64,000 nt of DNA from Blastocladiella emersonii ATCC 22665 (lineage: Eukaryota; Blastocladiomycota; Blastocladiomycetes; Blastocladiales; Blastocladiaceae), in assembly GCA_025594325.1 (NCBI GenBank), contig JANHCV010000013.1, positions 1,178,001-1,242,000 of the forward strand. The letters are read 5' to 3'. The notes under the pieces were generated by a model. That model searched no databases and was not told where the DNA came from. It saw nothing but the letters and a program-made list of their open reading frames with translations. Within the stretch, counting starts at the first letter, position 1. Each line of letters opens with the position of its first letter. The position numbers and the translations under genes are program-made. Below are positions 10,570-20,294 of the stretch, piece after piece.

Positions 10570-13500
10570 ATGGGGGGAGGAACCTCGGACTCGGCCCCGG
10601 CCCGCGCATCTGGCCCCGCCGCCGGCGATGCACCACCACTACCGCCGTTGCCATCCACCACCGGCACCTCTTCCTCAACACGGTCTCGATTTCCTCGTTC
10701 ATTCTCAAAATCTGAAGCCAAGACCGCCACTTCGACAGCCATCCTGCACCTTCGGTTTGGCCACGCCGGCCGCAACGCGCTGCGCAAGCTCTTCAACCCG
10801 ATCTACCACCTCTTCTCCGAGCACAAGTCGCACCTGGCCGACAAGACGCTTGACGACGACTGCTTCATCTGCAAATCGTCCAAGGAGGTGTTCCAGTCGC
10901 TCCCATCCACGGGCAACACCACCAACGCCCCACTTGAGCTGCTCCAGGTGGACTTAAACGTCATCAATTACGCGCTGTCGCACATCCACGGCTACCGCTA
11001 CGTCATGGCCGTGCACAACGACTTCTCCCGGCTCGCGTGGCTCGTGCCGCTCAAGAAGAAGAGTGAGGCCGCCCAGAAGCTCCGCCACCTCATCAACCGC
11101 ATCAAGCGCGACCTGTCGCACAAGGTCGTCCACCTGCGCTGCGACGGCGAGGGCTCGTTCCGCAGCAACTCGTTTGTGTCGTGGTGCAGCACCATGGGCA
11201 TCCAGCTCAAGCCGACGGTCCCTGGCCACCACGGCGGCAACGGCTCGGTTGAGCGCCTGTTCCGCACGCTCAACGAGCGCGTCTGCGCCTACCTCCAGCA
11301 CGTCAACCGCCGCCTCGTGTTCAACCAGACCCCGCGCGCCGGCCTCAACTGGAAGACGCCGTACGAGGTCCTCTATGGCCGCGTGCCTAACCTTGCCAAC
11401 ATCCGCGCGTGGGGCGTCACTGCGCTCGCGCCGCCGCGGCACGGCACGCACGTGCGCAAGCTTGACCCATCAGCGCGCCCGTATATCTTCCTCAGCCACA
11501 GCGACAACGAGGCCAAGACGCACGTCATGCTCAACCTGCAGACCAAGCGCATTGTGCGCGTCCGGCTCGCCGTGTTCGACAAACGAGCGCTTGTCAAGCG
11601 CGCCATGTCGAGCGTGGAAGCCTTCCACCGCCTCTTCAAGGACTATGAGACGCAGTACACCAAGGATGACAGGGCTTGTCAACTCCCCGGCGACGACGAG
11701 TACTTGCCCTCGCAGGACGGCACCCAGTACAACAAGGGGTTCGACTCCAAGGAGGAGGTCAACCAGTTCCTGTACGAGATCAACGGGCCAACCGCGTCCG
11801 GCGGTGCACGCGTACACGCGCCCGGTCCCGCGCCGCGCGCCGAGTCGCCGATCCCCAGTCCCGCACCGCGCGCTGAGTCGCTGATCCCCAAGATCGCGCC
11901 GCGCGCTGAGTCGCCGATCCCTGAGATCGCGCCACGCGTCGATCCGCCGGCACCCGAGATCGCGCCGCACGGCGACCCGCCAATCCCCGCACGTTTTGGC
12001 GACCTCGTATATGACAAGAAGACGGACTCGTACCGGTACCCGCCCACGTCAACCAGAACGCGCATCGGCCGCACCCTCGCTCGGCCCATGCTCAACCTTG
12101 TGCTGCCCGACCCGTTCGCGGCTGTGTCGCTGTTCCACGCCCCACGTAAACAGGCCACCAACATTGTCGCCACCGCGACGGCCCATCCGTCGCAGCTCAC
12201 CACCGGCGTGTCCCAGTCGGTCATGTTCACCATGATCGACGTGCCACGCAACTACCGCGACGCGTGCAAGTCCGAGAACTTCACCAAGTCGTTTGCTGCG
12301 CAGAACACGGAGCTCACGGCGCTGATCAACAACGGCACCTGGATTGTGATCAAGAAGGCCGACGTCCCCGCCGGCGAACGCATCATCGGCTTGCAGTGGG
12401 TCTACGCATACAAGGCTGCCAAGGACATCTTCAAGGCGCGCCTCGTTGCCCGAGGAGACCAGCAGCGCGTCGGCCTTGACGTCAATAACTGCTACTCGCC
12501 CACGGTCTTGTACGCGTCAATCTGCACCTTCTTTGCCGTCACCGCGTCACGCAGGTGGCGTATCCACTCCATGGACGTCTCAAACGCGTACGTCCACGCT
12601 GACTTGCCCAAGCCCGTGTACATGTACCCGCCACTGGGCATTGGCGCCGCGCCTGACGACGTGTTCCTCCTCAAGAAGTCGCTCTACAGTCTCAAGAACG
12701 CCGGCCGCGAGTGGTACTTGTTACTCTCGTCCGAGGTCGAGAACCTTGGGTTCAAGCGCACAACGGCCGACCCGTGCATGTTCTTGCGCAAGCTCGACGG
12801 CTCCGTGACCAACCTCATGTGCTACATTGACGACCTCCTCATTGGCGGCGACAACGAGCTGCAGGTCAAGCGCGTCAAGTCCGACCTCGCCAAGGTCTTC
12901 ACCATCAAGGACCTTGGTCCCGCCAACTCGTTTTTGAACATGGAGGTGGTCCAACACAACGACTACATCTGGATCAGCCAGTCGCGGTACATCAAGGACC
13001 TTGTTGAGCAGTGGGGCCTTGAACCGCCCAACACCCAGGTCCCCATCTCGCGGCTGCCTGAGTTGGGCCTCACCAACTCCATGGTCGCCTCGACCAACTA
13101 CAACGGCAAGGTCCCAAACGCCAGCGACGACAGTGACACGGAGTACAACGAGTCGCAGGCCGACGCGTCCCGCACAACCAGCGCCCTCGACGCAGATCGG
13201 ACCCGCAAGTACCAGTTGGTCCTCGGCGCCCTGCTCCACCTCGCCACCGTGTTGCGGCCCGACATCGCGTTTGCAGTCGGTGTTGCGGCTCGCCGCGCAT
13301 CGTGCCCGACGTTTGACAACTGCAAACTGCTCGCCCAAATCTCGCGCTATGTGACCAGCACGCCCGATCCGGGGCTCAAGTACACACGCGGCGCCTCGAT
13401 CGCCAACTCGCTCCAGTGCTTCGCCAACGCCGATTACACCGGCGACAAGGCGACGTGCCGCTCGACCTCGGGCGTCGTGATCCTGATCGCAGGCGCCCCC

Positions 13501-13908
13501 GTCGCGTGGATCTCCAAGCGCCAGGCATGGGTCGCGCTGTCAATGGTCGAGTTGGAGCTCAACGCCGCCACCGAGGCAACGCGCGAGATCGTCTGGATCA
13601 AGGACCTGCTCGAGCAGATGACGCACACCACGCTCGGCACGATCGTCCTGCAGGAGGACAACGCGCCGCTCATTGCCACCACCGACAACACCGTTGCTGT
13701 GTACCGCTTGGTCAAGCACGTCACGGTCCGCATCGCCTTCATCCGCGAGAAGGTTGACACGGGCGTGATCTTGATCAACAAGGTCGCGTCCGAGAACAAC
13801 CTCGCCGACTTCTTCACCAAGCCCATCGTGAGCACGTTCAACTGGGCCGTGTCCCGACTCGGCCTTCACCTGCACCCGCTTGCCAAGCGCGACATCATCA
13901 AGGCGTAG
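10570..13908 (+). CDS. pol: Copia-type polyprotein: integrase, reverse transcriptase, RNase H
   Basis: One uninterrupted 1112-residue ORF. The GAG-pre-integrase segment (LHLRFGHAGRNALRKL) is followed by the integrase core with its D, D and E (VDLN near 10950; RCDGEGSF; SVERLFRTLNE). After a Pro-rich linker comes reverse transcriptase (NGTWIVIKK, ARLVARGDQQ, SMDVSNAYVHADL, and the catalytic YIDDLLIGGD near 12825). RNase H follows (DYTGDKATCRSTSGVV, ALSMVELELNAATEA, QEDNAP, KHVTVRIAFIREK) and ends in NLADFFTKP. The order IN-RT-RH defines Ty1/copia. The frame is open further 5' to about 10282 through the 36 bp repeats, so the ATG at 10570 may not be the true start. No stops or frameshifts are seen; the active-site motifs are intact. 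Confidence 0.92.
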   Translation: MGGGTSDSAPARASGPAAGDAPPLPPLPSTTGTSSSTRSRFPRSFSKSEAKTATSTAILHLRFGHAGRNALRKLFNPIYHLFSEHKSHLADKTLDDDCFICKSSKEVFQSLPSTGNTTNAPLELLQVDLNVINYALSHIHGYRYVMAVHNDFSRLAWLVPLKKKSEAAQKLRHLINRIKRDLSHKVVHLRCDGEGSFRSNSFVSWCSTMGIQLKPTVPGHHGGNGSVERLFRTLNERVCAYLQHVNRRLVFNQTPRAGLNWKTPYEVLYGRVPNLANIRAWGVTALAPPRHGTHVRKLDPSARPYIFLSHSDNEAKTHVMLNLQTKRIVRVRLAVFDKRALVKRAMSSVEAFHRLFKDYETQYTKDDRACQLPGDDEYLPSQDGTQYNKGFDSKEEVNQFLYEINGPTASGGARVHAPGPAPRAESPIPSPAPRAESLIPKIAPRAESPIPEIAPRVDPPAPEIAPHGDPPIPARFGDLVYDKKTDSYRYPPTSTRTRIGRTLARPMLNLVLPDPFAAVSLFHAPRKQATNIVATATAHPSQLTTGVSQSVMFTMIDVPRNYRDACKSENFTKSFAAQNTELTALINNGTWIVIKKADVPAGERIIGLQWVYAYKAAKDIFKARLVARGDQQRVGLDVNNCYSPTVLYASICTFFAVTASRRWRIHSMDVSNAYVHADLPKPVYMYPPLGIGAAPDDVFLLKKSLYSLKNAGREWYLLLSSEVENLGFKRTTADPCMFLRKLDGSVTNLMCYIDDLLIGGDNELQVKRVKSDLAKVFTIKDLGPANSFLNMEVVQHNDYIWISQSRYIKDLVEQWGLEPPNTQVPISRLPELGLTNSMVASTNYNGKVPNASDDSDTEYNESQADASRTTSALDADRTRKYQLVLGALLHLATVLRPDIAFAVGVAARRASCPTFDNCKLLAQISRYVTSTPDPGLKYTRGASIANSLQCFANADYTGDKATCRSTSGVVILIAGAPVAWISKRQAWVALSMVELELNAATEATREIVWIKDLLEQMTHTTLGTIVLQEDNAPLIATTDNTVAVYRLVKHVTVRIAFIREKVDTGVILINKVASENNLADFFTKPIVSTFNWAVSRLGLHLHPLAKRDIIKA

Positions 13909-13936
13909 GCTCCCCCTCGACCGGCAGTTGGGGGAG

Positions 13937-14261
13937 AGTTCAAGTACACACGCGCACGCTGGCCCAACCGCGAGAGACGCGTCGGGCAATCATGCGAGTG
14001 GCACGCGCCGGCGGCGCCACACTTCCAGTCACCGCCTGCGGACTGCCTCGCCGCGGGGTCGCACGCTCACCTCAAGCGAGCGTCTCCGCTCCCTCTGGTT
14101 TTGTTCGAGATCGCTGCTACTATTAGCCGTCGTTATACACCCTTTCCTCCCTTCTGCGTCTACCTCCTTCGCCGTGTCCATCACCGTCTCCGTCATCTCC
14201 TCAGCCTTCCGTGCATCGTGCTCAACCTTCCTCTCGCACCCTGCACCTGTACGCTTCAACT
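13937..14261 (+). repeat. 3' LTR
   Basis: 325 bp copy of the 5' LTR, preceded by the purine-rich CAGTTGGGGGAG that can serve as polypurine tract. It is followed directly by the second GGCGG target copy at 14262-14266. Confidence 0.9.
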
Positions 14262-14266
14262 GGCGG

Positions 14267-15662
14267 GAGGGGAGGGGCGAACGTGGAAGCCGTGAGCTTG
14301 AGCAAGCCTCCCCTCAGTCAGAACCCCTTTGGTCGCCAGCCTGTCACGTGGCGCAGCTGTCACGTCTCAAGTGTGGCGCAGCGCGTCTTTGGCAACTCAC
14401 GTCGAGGTCCTACCCGTGTTGCCTAGGCTGAACCATCGAAAGCAAATGCAGGGTGAGCGGTAGTGACTCATGCATGTACGCAACAAGGAATTCTGTGTCC
14501 AATCAACCAATACATGCGCAATCGATCAATAATCAAGAGCGGCGCCGCGGTCATTGTTGATGCCGAAGAAGGAGGCAGGAGACAAGTAGTCAGGCATGCC
14601 TATTTCCTGCCTTCGGCCTCGAACCCAAGTCGGGGAGAGGGGAGAATGGATGGCAATGCAGGGCGCATCACAGCGGGGTACGGCGGCGCGGGAGCGAGGG
14701 TTGCGGGCGGCTCACGCGAGATCAGTTAATCAATCACCGCGGTCACGGCAGCATGAACGACACGCAACAGTCATGACCTCACAAATCTGGACCGGACGCT
14801 CACGAAAGGTGCTGAGGACGGTGGGCTCCACTCGCGCGGGCTGCGCGGTTTTTCCATGGCGCCGACGCGAGCGAAGCCCGCCAGCGCGGTGCGGGAAAGA
14901 GCTCGTCGCAAAATAAACCGAAGTTCACGAGCTCAACCTTGGCCTGCAGCTCGAAAAGCAAAATGCTTGCAGTCTTGTCCGTGTACCGGTAACGTGAAAG
15001 TTTGAATTACTTGAGTCAATGAAGCACTGCGGGGCGACGTCGCCTTTCTCGCTGTCTTTGCTGTCACAGCTGGCGAATCCGAGCCCCTTGACGGGTTCAA
15101 AAGTAATCGGTGTGATGGTCTTGATTCTAGGTTGTTCATGCTCGACCGCGTAGATGAAGCACTCGCGGCCAAACTCGTTGGGCATGTGCAGTGGCGTACT
15201 GCGCCATCCCGAGGGTTATCACTCGTGCGAAACGCAGGCGGACTCATTGCCCGCTGGTCCGCGCGTGATATTCCGCTGAAGCTAAGGTGGTCCGCCCGCC
15301 GCTGCTCCAACGCCCGCTACCACCAGCCTAAACCTAACCGTCAAACAACTGCTGCAATCAATCACCCTTGCCGCTTTCACCGCCAACAACGACGGTGGCG
15401 CCAAGGGCAAGGGAATAGGCAAACGAAAGGCACGGCGACGGCAAGGTGCAAACCAAGGTCGACGCTTAGGGCGCCGATTGCAAAACGATGCCCATCCGCT
15501 AACCCCACCGAGTCGAACGGTTGCACCTACCCCATGGCGGGAATCGAGGTCCGCTTTCTGTTTGACGCGCACGCGTCGCAGCTCAGCATGATGTCCAGGA
15601 TCGTTGCCGCGCTGAGTGTCGGTTCCAGCGCAAAAATCGAGTTGCCCGCAGGGCCCGATAAG
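14267..15662. other. Intergenic stretch right of the retrotransposon
   Basis: No gene can be supported. The most gene-like frames are a minus-strand 86-codon ORF at 14925-15185 (MPNEFGRECFIYAVEHEQ...) and a plus-strand frame ending at 15731 (MAGIEVRFLFDAH...). Both have plausible composition, but neither has a recognised domain or clear splice partner. They may be exon remnants. Confidence 0.35.
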
Positions 15663-15953
15663 TCACTCGCGTCGCTGCACACAGCGCTCTCTCGGCGCAA
15701 GGCCGAAACGAGCTGTTATCGCCCCGTATAGCGTCCGGAGCGGATGGCATAACTTGATTCGATTCAAGGCGCTTGCGTCAGACTGGTAGAAAGATTCCCA
15801 TATGCGCTCATGAAGAGAAGATAGCAAGACAGCGTGGCGCAGCCGAGGGAACTCAGGGGCAACGCGAGGAACGGGAAGCGGGTCCGCGTAAACATCGTTG
15901 AGTGCGACGTGAACGAGCATGGTCTCGATGATCTCGATCGGCAACCGTTGCAT
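15663..15953 (-). pseudogene. F-box-like N-terminal fragment
   Basis: The N-terminus (MQRLPIEIIETMLVHVALND) and the following RVAPEFPRLRHAVLLSSLHERIW are close to residues 11-60 of the ORF at 17757-18320 (MQRLPLELIEHTLVRVVLND...). Similarity ends after about 55 residues and the remaining 40 codons have no counterpart there. The first leucine-rich segment looks like an F-box. It is most likely a truncated family member. It points away from the broken gene at 16175-17609, leaving about 220 bp between their start codons. Confidence 0.5.
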
Positions 15954-16174
15954 TAGCTGCCATCTCGGCCAGAGTGTGTTCCATGGACTCTAGCGTGTGA
16001 TTGAGGGAGCTGGGACGCCGTCGGATTGGCGAGGGCCGCACTTCAGCCACTCACGTTTCGCCCGCGTGATGCCGCGCAAACCAAGTTGCCTCGCACTCGG
16101 CTTCGTTTCAAGCGAGTCGGCCGCTTGGGCCCCCCGCACTCTCGACGACAACCCTCGCACATGCAACGAAAACA

Positions 16175-17609
16175 ATGAAAACAAATGACTCTATGCAATT
16201 TAATCTCAAGGCCATGGCGCACTTGGACCCTGGCGTCATGATCTTGCAGCTGGCCGCGCCGCGTTCTGCTGTGGCGGCCGCATCTCGGGCTCTCAGCGAA
16301 GCTTCGCACGACGCCTCAGTCGAGCTTATCTGGGGATTTCGCGCTATTTATCAGCGAGTCTCTTGGCGGCATCGAGTTGCGCTGTCCGACGTTGGCAGCA
16401 TGAGCTTGATTAACCGCCACCTCGGTGATGTCGAGGACTACAGCAATCGGCTTCATGAACTCGTCCTTACAAAGCACATTTCTCCTGCCTTGATCTCATG
16501 GATGCGTCTCGGGCTGCATCATATCTACATCACCCGCCCACCATGCTGTCTCTCTCGGACCACCTAACCGGACTTCTTGACTTTTTGGTACGGCCCGGCG
16601 AGAGTCAGACCAAGGTCTATGCCTCACGCTCTCCCGTACTCGTCCTCATTTCCCTCGGAATATTTTTCGTCGAGTTGAACCATCTGCGGATGCTCAAATA
16701 TCTCCTCGACACGATCCGCGTGTGCGTCCCCACACTGCTATCCGATTGACGCCTGCTTCCAACGCCTGGAACCAGCTTGCCTCGCTTTACGAACTGGGCA
16801 AGTTGCCGACTTTTCGTGGGAGCGAGATCAACATTTCGTTCCTTGAATGCCTCGCAACGTATGCAGTTCAGTACTTTCGCGACGAAGCGTTTGTGCTCAT
16901 CACTGCACCTCGATTCGGAATGGACGGCCGCTCGATTGTGTCCCACCTCCGCAATTCATTTGTCCAACTTAGCTTGAGCCGCAGGACTGTCAATGGTGCG
17001 GTCCCCATTACCGCCGTGGGCGTTCGAGCTATCTACGACTATCTTGTCGCTCACGGCTGGGATCCAAACGATTTGTACACATTTAGCAGCGGGTTTGCCT
17101 GCGAGGCCGCACTTGATCAATCGCCTGACGCCTACCTCGCAATTTACGAGTGCTTTGACCGCCCGTCTGACCTGGTCGCGACTCACGGTCCGAACCCGAA
17201 CCGTCAAGTCCGCAGCGTAGGCCTCCGCTACGTTTGGCGCAACGACGTGCTCAATTGGAGTGTGCTCAAGACAATCCACCGCTCTGGTCTACTAGGTCGC
17301 CCTGAACAATTAGCCATCATTTACGCACTACTTTGGCGTTCCAAGTACAAAGGCGAAGGCATGGACGAGACTGTCTTTGCTTTCGAGGAACTCCTCTCGC
17401 TGCTCGGTCATGATCGCCTCGCTTCTTTGTTGCGAACAGGTACCATAAATGCCGAATGGCTTCGATGCTTACGCGTTGACATTGACGGACGCTCACTCCC
17501 CAACGCTTTGCTGTTAGCACTCACCGTTCACTCGCCGGATGAATACCAGTTTTTCCAAACCGCGCACTTCCAAGACTTCGTAAACAAGCACGGATTGGTT
17601 TTTGCGTAG
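16175..17609 (+). pseudogene. F-box-like family gene broken by two frame changes
   Basis: Three consecutive open segments in three different frames (16175 to about 16500; about 16490-16749; about 16722-17609) together read as one 470-residue helical protein. The middle segment contains FVELNHLRMLKYLLDTI, comparable with LAILFAAQGRIDNLRFVLDTI of the F-box-like gene at 4725-6775. The first segment opens with a leucine-rich stretch (LDPGVMILQLAAPRSAVAAA). The two frame changes are not at usable splice sites of the usual 60-85 bp size, so I read them as frameshift mutations or sequencing errors. The last 290 codons are intact and end at a TAG. Confidence 0.55.
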
Positions 17610-17756
17610 CCAACATAAGCCTGGCCGAACACAAGTTACCGCGCAGTCCTGGCGGGAAGCGCCATCAAGCGCAGCAGTTATGTATCAAATTGAATAGGTC
17701 TCTTAGTTTTCAACCCTTCGATTCTAGCACAGGAAGATCACCGTAGTGCTCGCGAA

Positions 17757-18320
17757 CTAATCAACTTCGTAAACGGTGGAAGCGTCGACCTCGATCTCAA
17801 GCTTGGACTCTGCCAACCAATCAATGACTCTTGTGAGTCCCGCGTCCGCGGCTGCATCAATGATCCGAGTCGTGTGGAAGTCGGCAAGGCGATCAGGAAT
17901 GAGCCGGTCAAACAAACCGGGCCCGGGGTGGTTTGAGTCCAGGGGCATATGATAGTGAACGTGTCGAAAGAGGTCGTCCGACTGGATCCACTGGTCGAGG
18001 AGATCCGCGCGGCTGCTGGCACATAGGAGCGCAAGGTACAGTGCGGCCTCATCATCCTCCGCTTTGTATAACTTTTGGCGATACTCGACAGCAGCGGCCC
18101 AAAGCTTTTCGTTTGGTCGTTGAAGCAAGTTCCACATGCGCCGGTGGAGAGAGAATTTCAAGACGACGCGGCGCAGTCGTGACAGGCCGGGGGCGACGTG
18201 AAGGAGCGGCTGCGGGTCCGCGTCACGGCGGTCATTCAGGACGACGCGAACGAGAGTGTGTTCGATAAGCTCAAGGGGTAGGCGTTGCATGATGTTTGAT
18301 CCGACTGCTTCGTGTTCCAT
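17757..18320 (-). CDS. F-box/ankyrin-like protein, 187 aa
   Basis: Starts at the ATG at 18320. Residues 11-30 (MQRLPLELIEHTLVRVVLND) form an F-box-like helix pair. The tail contains IIDAAADAGLTRVIDWLAES, which has ankyrin-repeat spacing as seen in large families of short F-box/ankyrin proteins of some zoosporic fungi. A second Met at residue 11 is an equally good start. The protein ends abruptly after one repeat, so it may be shortened or lack a downstream exon. A Harbinger-type transposon begins 39 bp upstream of the ATG. Role as a substrate adaptor is inference. Confidence 0.55.
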   Translation of the reverse strand: MEHEAVGSNIMQRLPLELIEHTLVRVVLNDRRDADPQPLLHVAPGLSRLRRVVLKFSLHRRMWNLLQRPNEKLWAAAVEYRQKLYKAEDDEAALYLALLCASSRADLLDQWIQSDDLFRHVHYHMPLDSNHPGPGLFDRLIPDRLADFHTTRIIDAAADAGLTRVIDWLAESKLEIEVDASTVYEVD

Positions 18321-18358
18321 GGTCGCTGAGTGTGGTTCGAGGGAGCGCGGACGCGATT

Positions 18359-18451
18359 AGAGGACCTGCGGGAAAAACGGCGCGGCCGCCGGAAAAAAAA
18401 GGCGCGACCTGAAACACGCGGAGCAGGTCACGCGCCGTGACCGCCGCGGTC
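18359..18451 (+). repeat. Left terminal inverted repeat
   Basis: Matches the reverse complement of 20022-20114 over about 93 bases, including AGAGGACCTGCGGG, GCGGCCGCCGG, an A-run, GGCGCGACCTGAAACACGCG and CAGGTCACGCGCCGTGA. About six substitutions and one indel are visible. Confidence 0.8.
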
Positions 18452-18543
18452 GGTCGCCCACCGCGCTCCGCTCTCTTGACCCTTTCTCTCCTCCGCACGT
18501 CGTGCTGCACGCAAAATACACCGCTCTAACTCGATGAAACACA

Positions 18544-19320
18544 ATGAATCAACAACAGAATTTCCATGCAGCACGTCGTCAGGCCGTGGCCATGGCACTT
18601 GCCGTCGCGGTCGTCTTCGCGCTGCATCAGCATGTGCGGCTTCTCATGACCCCACGCCCGCGTCCGCGCGGTCGGCAGCTGTGGCAACCCGCACCGTTTG
18701 ACTTCGATCAATTTGGCGATGCTGATTGCTGGGCCAAGTTCCGCTTCCAGCGCAATGACATCATCTACCTCGCGGAGCGACTCCTTCCTCGCTTCATCGA
18801 ACTTGGCGATCGGCACGGACCCGTCCCTCGCCTTGCTGCTCTTTGCGTTCTTCTTCGCCGCCTTTCTTACCCGTGCCGGCTGGGCGACCTCTGTACCGAA
18901 ATGCGCCTTCTCCACATCGTCAACTACCTGCAACGATGCCGTGGTGCTACGACACTCGCATCTCTTGGATCGGCTCCAAGCTCTTCCGCGGAAACCCGAC
19001 GGTAGTCACTACGTGCTGTCCGACTCGGCGTATCCTCAGTTTCCGACGCTTCGGACTCTGCCCCGTCGGGAGCTCACGCCCGAACTTGCGGCGTACAAGC
19101 GCGCGATGAGTTCGGCACGCTCAACGATCAAGTGGGGCTTTCGCTCAGTGCGTTCATCGACTACCGCAAGTACAACCAGATTTACAAGCACCCGCTCCGC
19201 GACTTGTACTTTATCGCGTTCCTGTTCACCAACCTCAAGACCTGTCTCTATCGCGGCAACCAAATCACTGGCAAGATCGGGATCCTGCAACCGACGGTCG
19301 GCATGTATCAGCGGCCACAT
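18544..19320 (+). pseudogene. Harbinger/HARBI1-like DDE transposase, frameshifted
   Basis: Segment 1 (18544 to about 18910) has the typical N-terminal region: CWAKFRFQRNDIIYLAERL and LCVLLRRLSYPCRLGDL. Segment 2 (about 18940-19130, another frame) carries LLDRLQALP, then YVLSDSAYPQFPTL with the second catalytic Asp, and RELTPELAAYKRAMSSAR. Segment 3 (19132-19310, back in the first frame) has DLYFIAFLFTNLKTCLYRGN, the usual C-terminus. The part that should hold the first catalytic Asp (DGT motif) is deleted between segments 1 and 2. With the two frame changes this makes the enzyme inactive. Confidence 0.75.
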
Positions 19321-19600
19321 TCAATTTGCTCTCTGAAACAGGCGCTGCTCTCTCATGCCCTTGTATGCTCGTGTATTAATATCGGTTTGATTCACGCCCG
19401 TTGTCCACGTTGGCGAGCGAGAGTCAGATTTCCCAAAACTTGAGCGCGAACAGCAGAAAAGCCCGCCCGTTCGTGTGTGAAGACGCAACCGTTTCAAGGA
19501 CGAGTCAAAGTACGAAGGGAATCGAGTTTATCCATGAGGCCCGAACACAGAGGAGGGAAGAGATGGGTATGAATGAACACGAGTGGCACGGACCGCCGCT

Positions 19601-20035
19601 TCACTGCGTGCGGCGGAACGGGAGAAGGGCGGCCTGGCTCTCCACCGTGTTTTCGAGCGTCTGGTTGCGGGCCTGCGAGAACACGTAGAGGCACTCGCGC
19701 TTGTAGGCCTCGGCCGCGCTTGCCTCCGCCTGGAGAAGCACAGGCGGCGGCGCGTGCGCGTCGAGCGACGAGAGCTGGTAGGCGCCCTCCGCTCCAGGCA
19801 CCACGAAGTGCACGATGACGAATGTCTCGATGCGCGGCGCCTCGCCACCCGCCGCTGCCCAGCTGGTGGGAACCTGTGCGTCGCGGCCGCGGGCCGACAA
19901 GACAAGGAAGTGCCTATCGCCTGCCCTCAGTTCGATCCTGACAAGAAGAGTGTTATTATGGCAGGCGGCAGCGCCGCTCCGACGCGTCCGAGTCGCGTCT
20001 CGCAGCGCGAGACAAAAATCGGCCGCGGTGATCAC
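19601..20035 (-). CDS. Unknown ORF carried inside the transposon, 144 aa
   Basis: Minus-strand ORF whose first codons lie in the right terminal inverted repeat. The central part (VRIELRAGDRHFLVLSARGR, IETFVIVHFVVPG, AYQLSSLD) has good coding character and a beta-strand-rich pattern. It does not look like the Myb/SANT protein usual as second ORF of Harbinger elements. It could be a captured host-gene fragment. No stop or frameshift interrupts it; expression is unknown. Confidence 0.4.
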   Translation of the reverse strand: MITAADFCLALRDATRTRRSGAAACHNNTLLVRIELRAGDRHFLVLSARGRDAQVPTSWAAAGGEAPRIETFVIVHFVVPGAEGAYQLSSLDAHAPPPVLLQAEASAAEAYKRECLYVFSQARNQTLENTVESQAALLPFRRTQ

Positions 20036-20114
20036 GGCGCGTGACCTGCCCCGCGTGTTTCAGGTCGCGCCTTTTTTTTTCCGGCGGCCGCAACGTTTTT
20101 CCCGCAGGTCCTCT
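20022..20114 (-). repeat. Right terminal inverted repeat
   Basis: Reverse complement of 18359-18451; ends GCAGGTCCTCT before the flanking ATT. Confidence 0.8.
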
Positions 20115-20294
20115 ATTGGCTCGAACCGACTTGTGCAGCGCTGAAGGCGGTGTGGCGTTGCGATGCGTGACCCTCACATGTTTTCCCGACGCGTCTCTCG
20201 CGCAGCTCGGGAACGTTCGCCCACCGTGCCTCAATCTTGGCCGAGTGCAATTGACGCTTTTCTCTAGCGTCCATCACACGTCTTTACTCAGCTT

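Larger units (their letters stand above)
6803..14261 (+). mobile_element. Ty1/copia LTR retrotransposon, 7.46 kb
   Basis: The element is bounded by two 325 bp LTRs that begin AGTT and end AACT (inverted ends) and is flanked by GGCGG on both sides. Order: 5' LTR 6803-7127; primer binding site 7128-7142; about 3.4 kb of mostly repetitive leader; pol ORF 10570-13908; a short G-rich tract before the 3' LTR at 13937-14261. I see two differences between the LTRs, which points to recent insertion. No gag matrix/capsid frame, CCHC zinc knuckle or aspartic protease motif was found between LTR and integrase. Either the element depends on another copy for these, or this part has been replaced by repeats. 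Confidence 0.9.
18359..20114. mobile_element. Decayed Harbinger-type DNA transposon, 1.76 kb
   Basis: The ends are inverted repeats of about 93 bp beginning AGAGGACCTGCGGG on both sides, with a few mismatches and one indel in the A-run. The element is flanked by a three-base direct repeat, ATT (18356-18358 and 20115-20117). Three-base duplications and a DDE transposase related to HARBI1 are typical of PIF/Harbinger. Inside are a frameshifted, internally deleted transposase on the plus strand and an unrelated ORF on the minus strand. It cannot be autonomous. Confidence 0.8.

Noticed and set aside
14590-14650. Second GGGTTCGAGGCC tRNA-like word on the minus strand
   Set aside because: Stem pairing fails in the middle and no D- or anticodon arm is found at the right distance.
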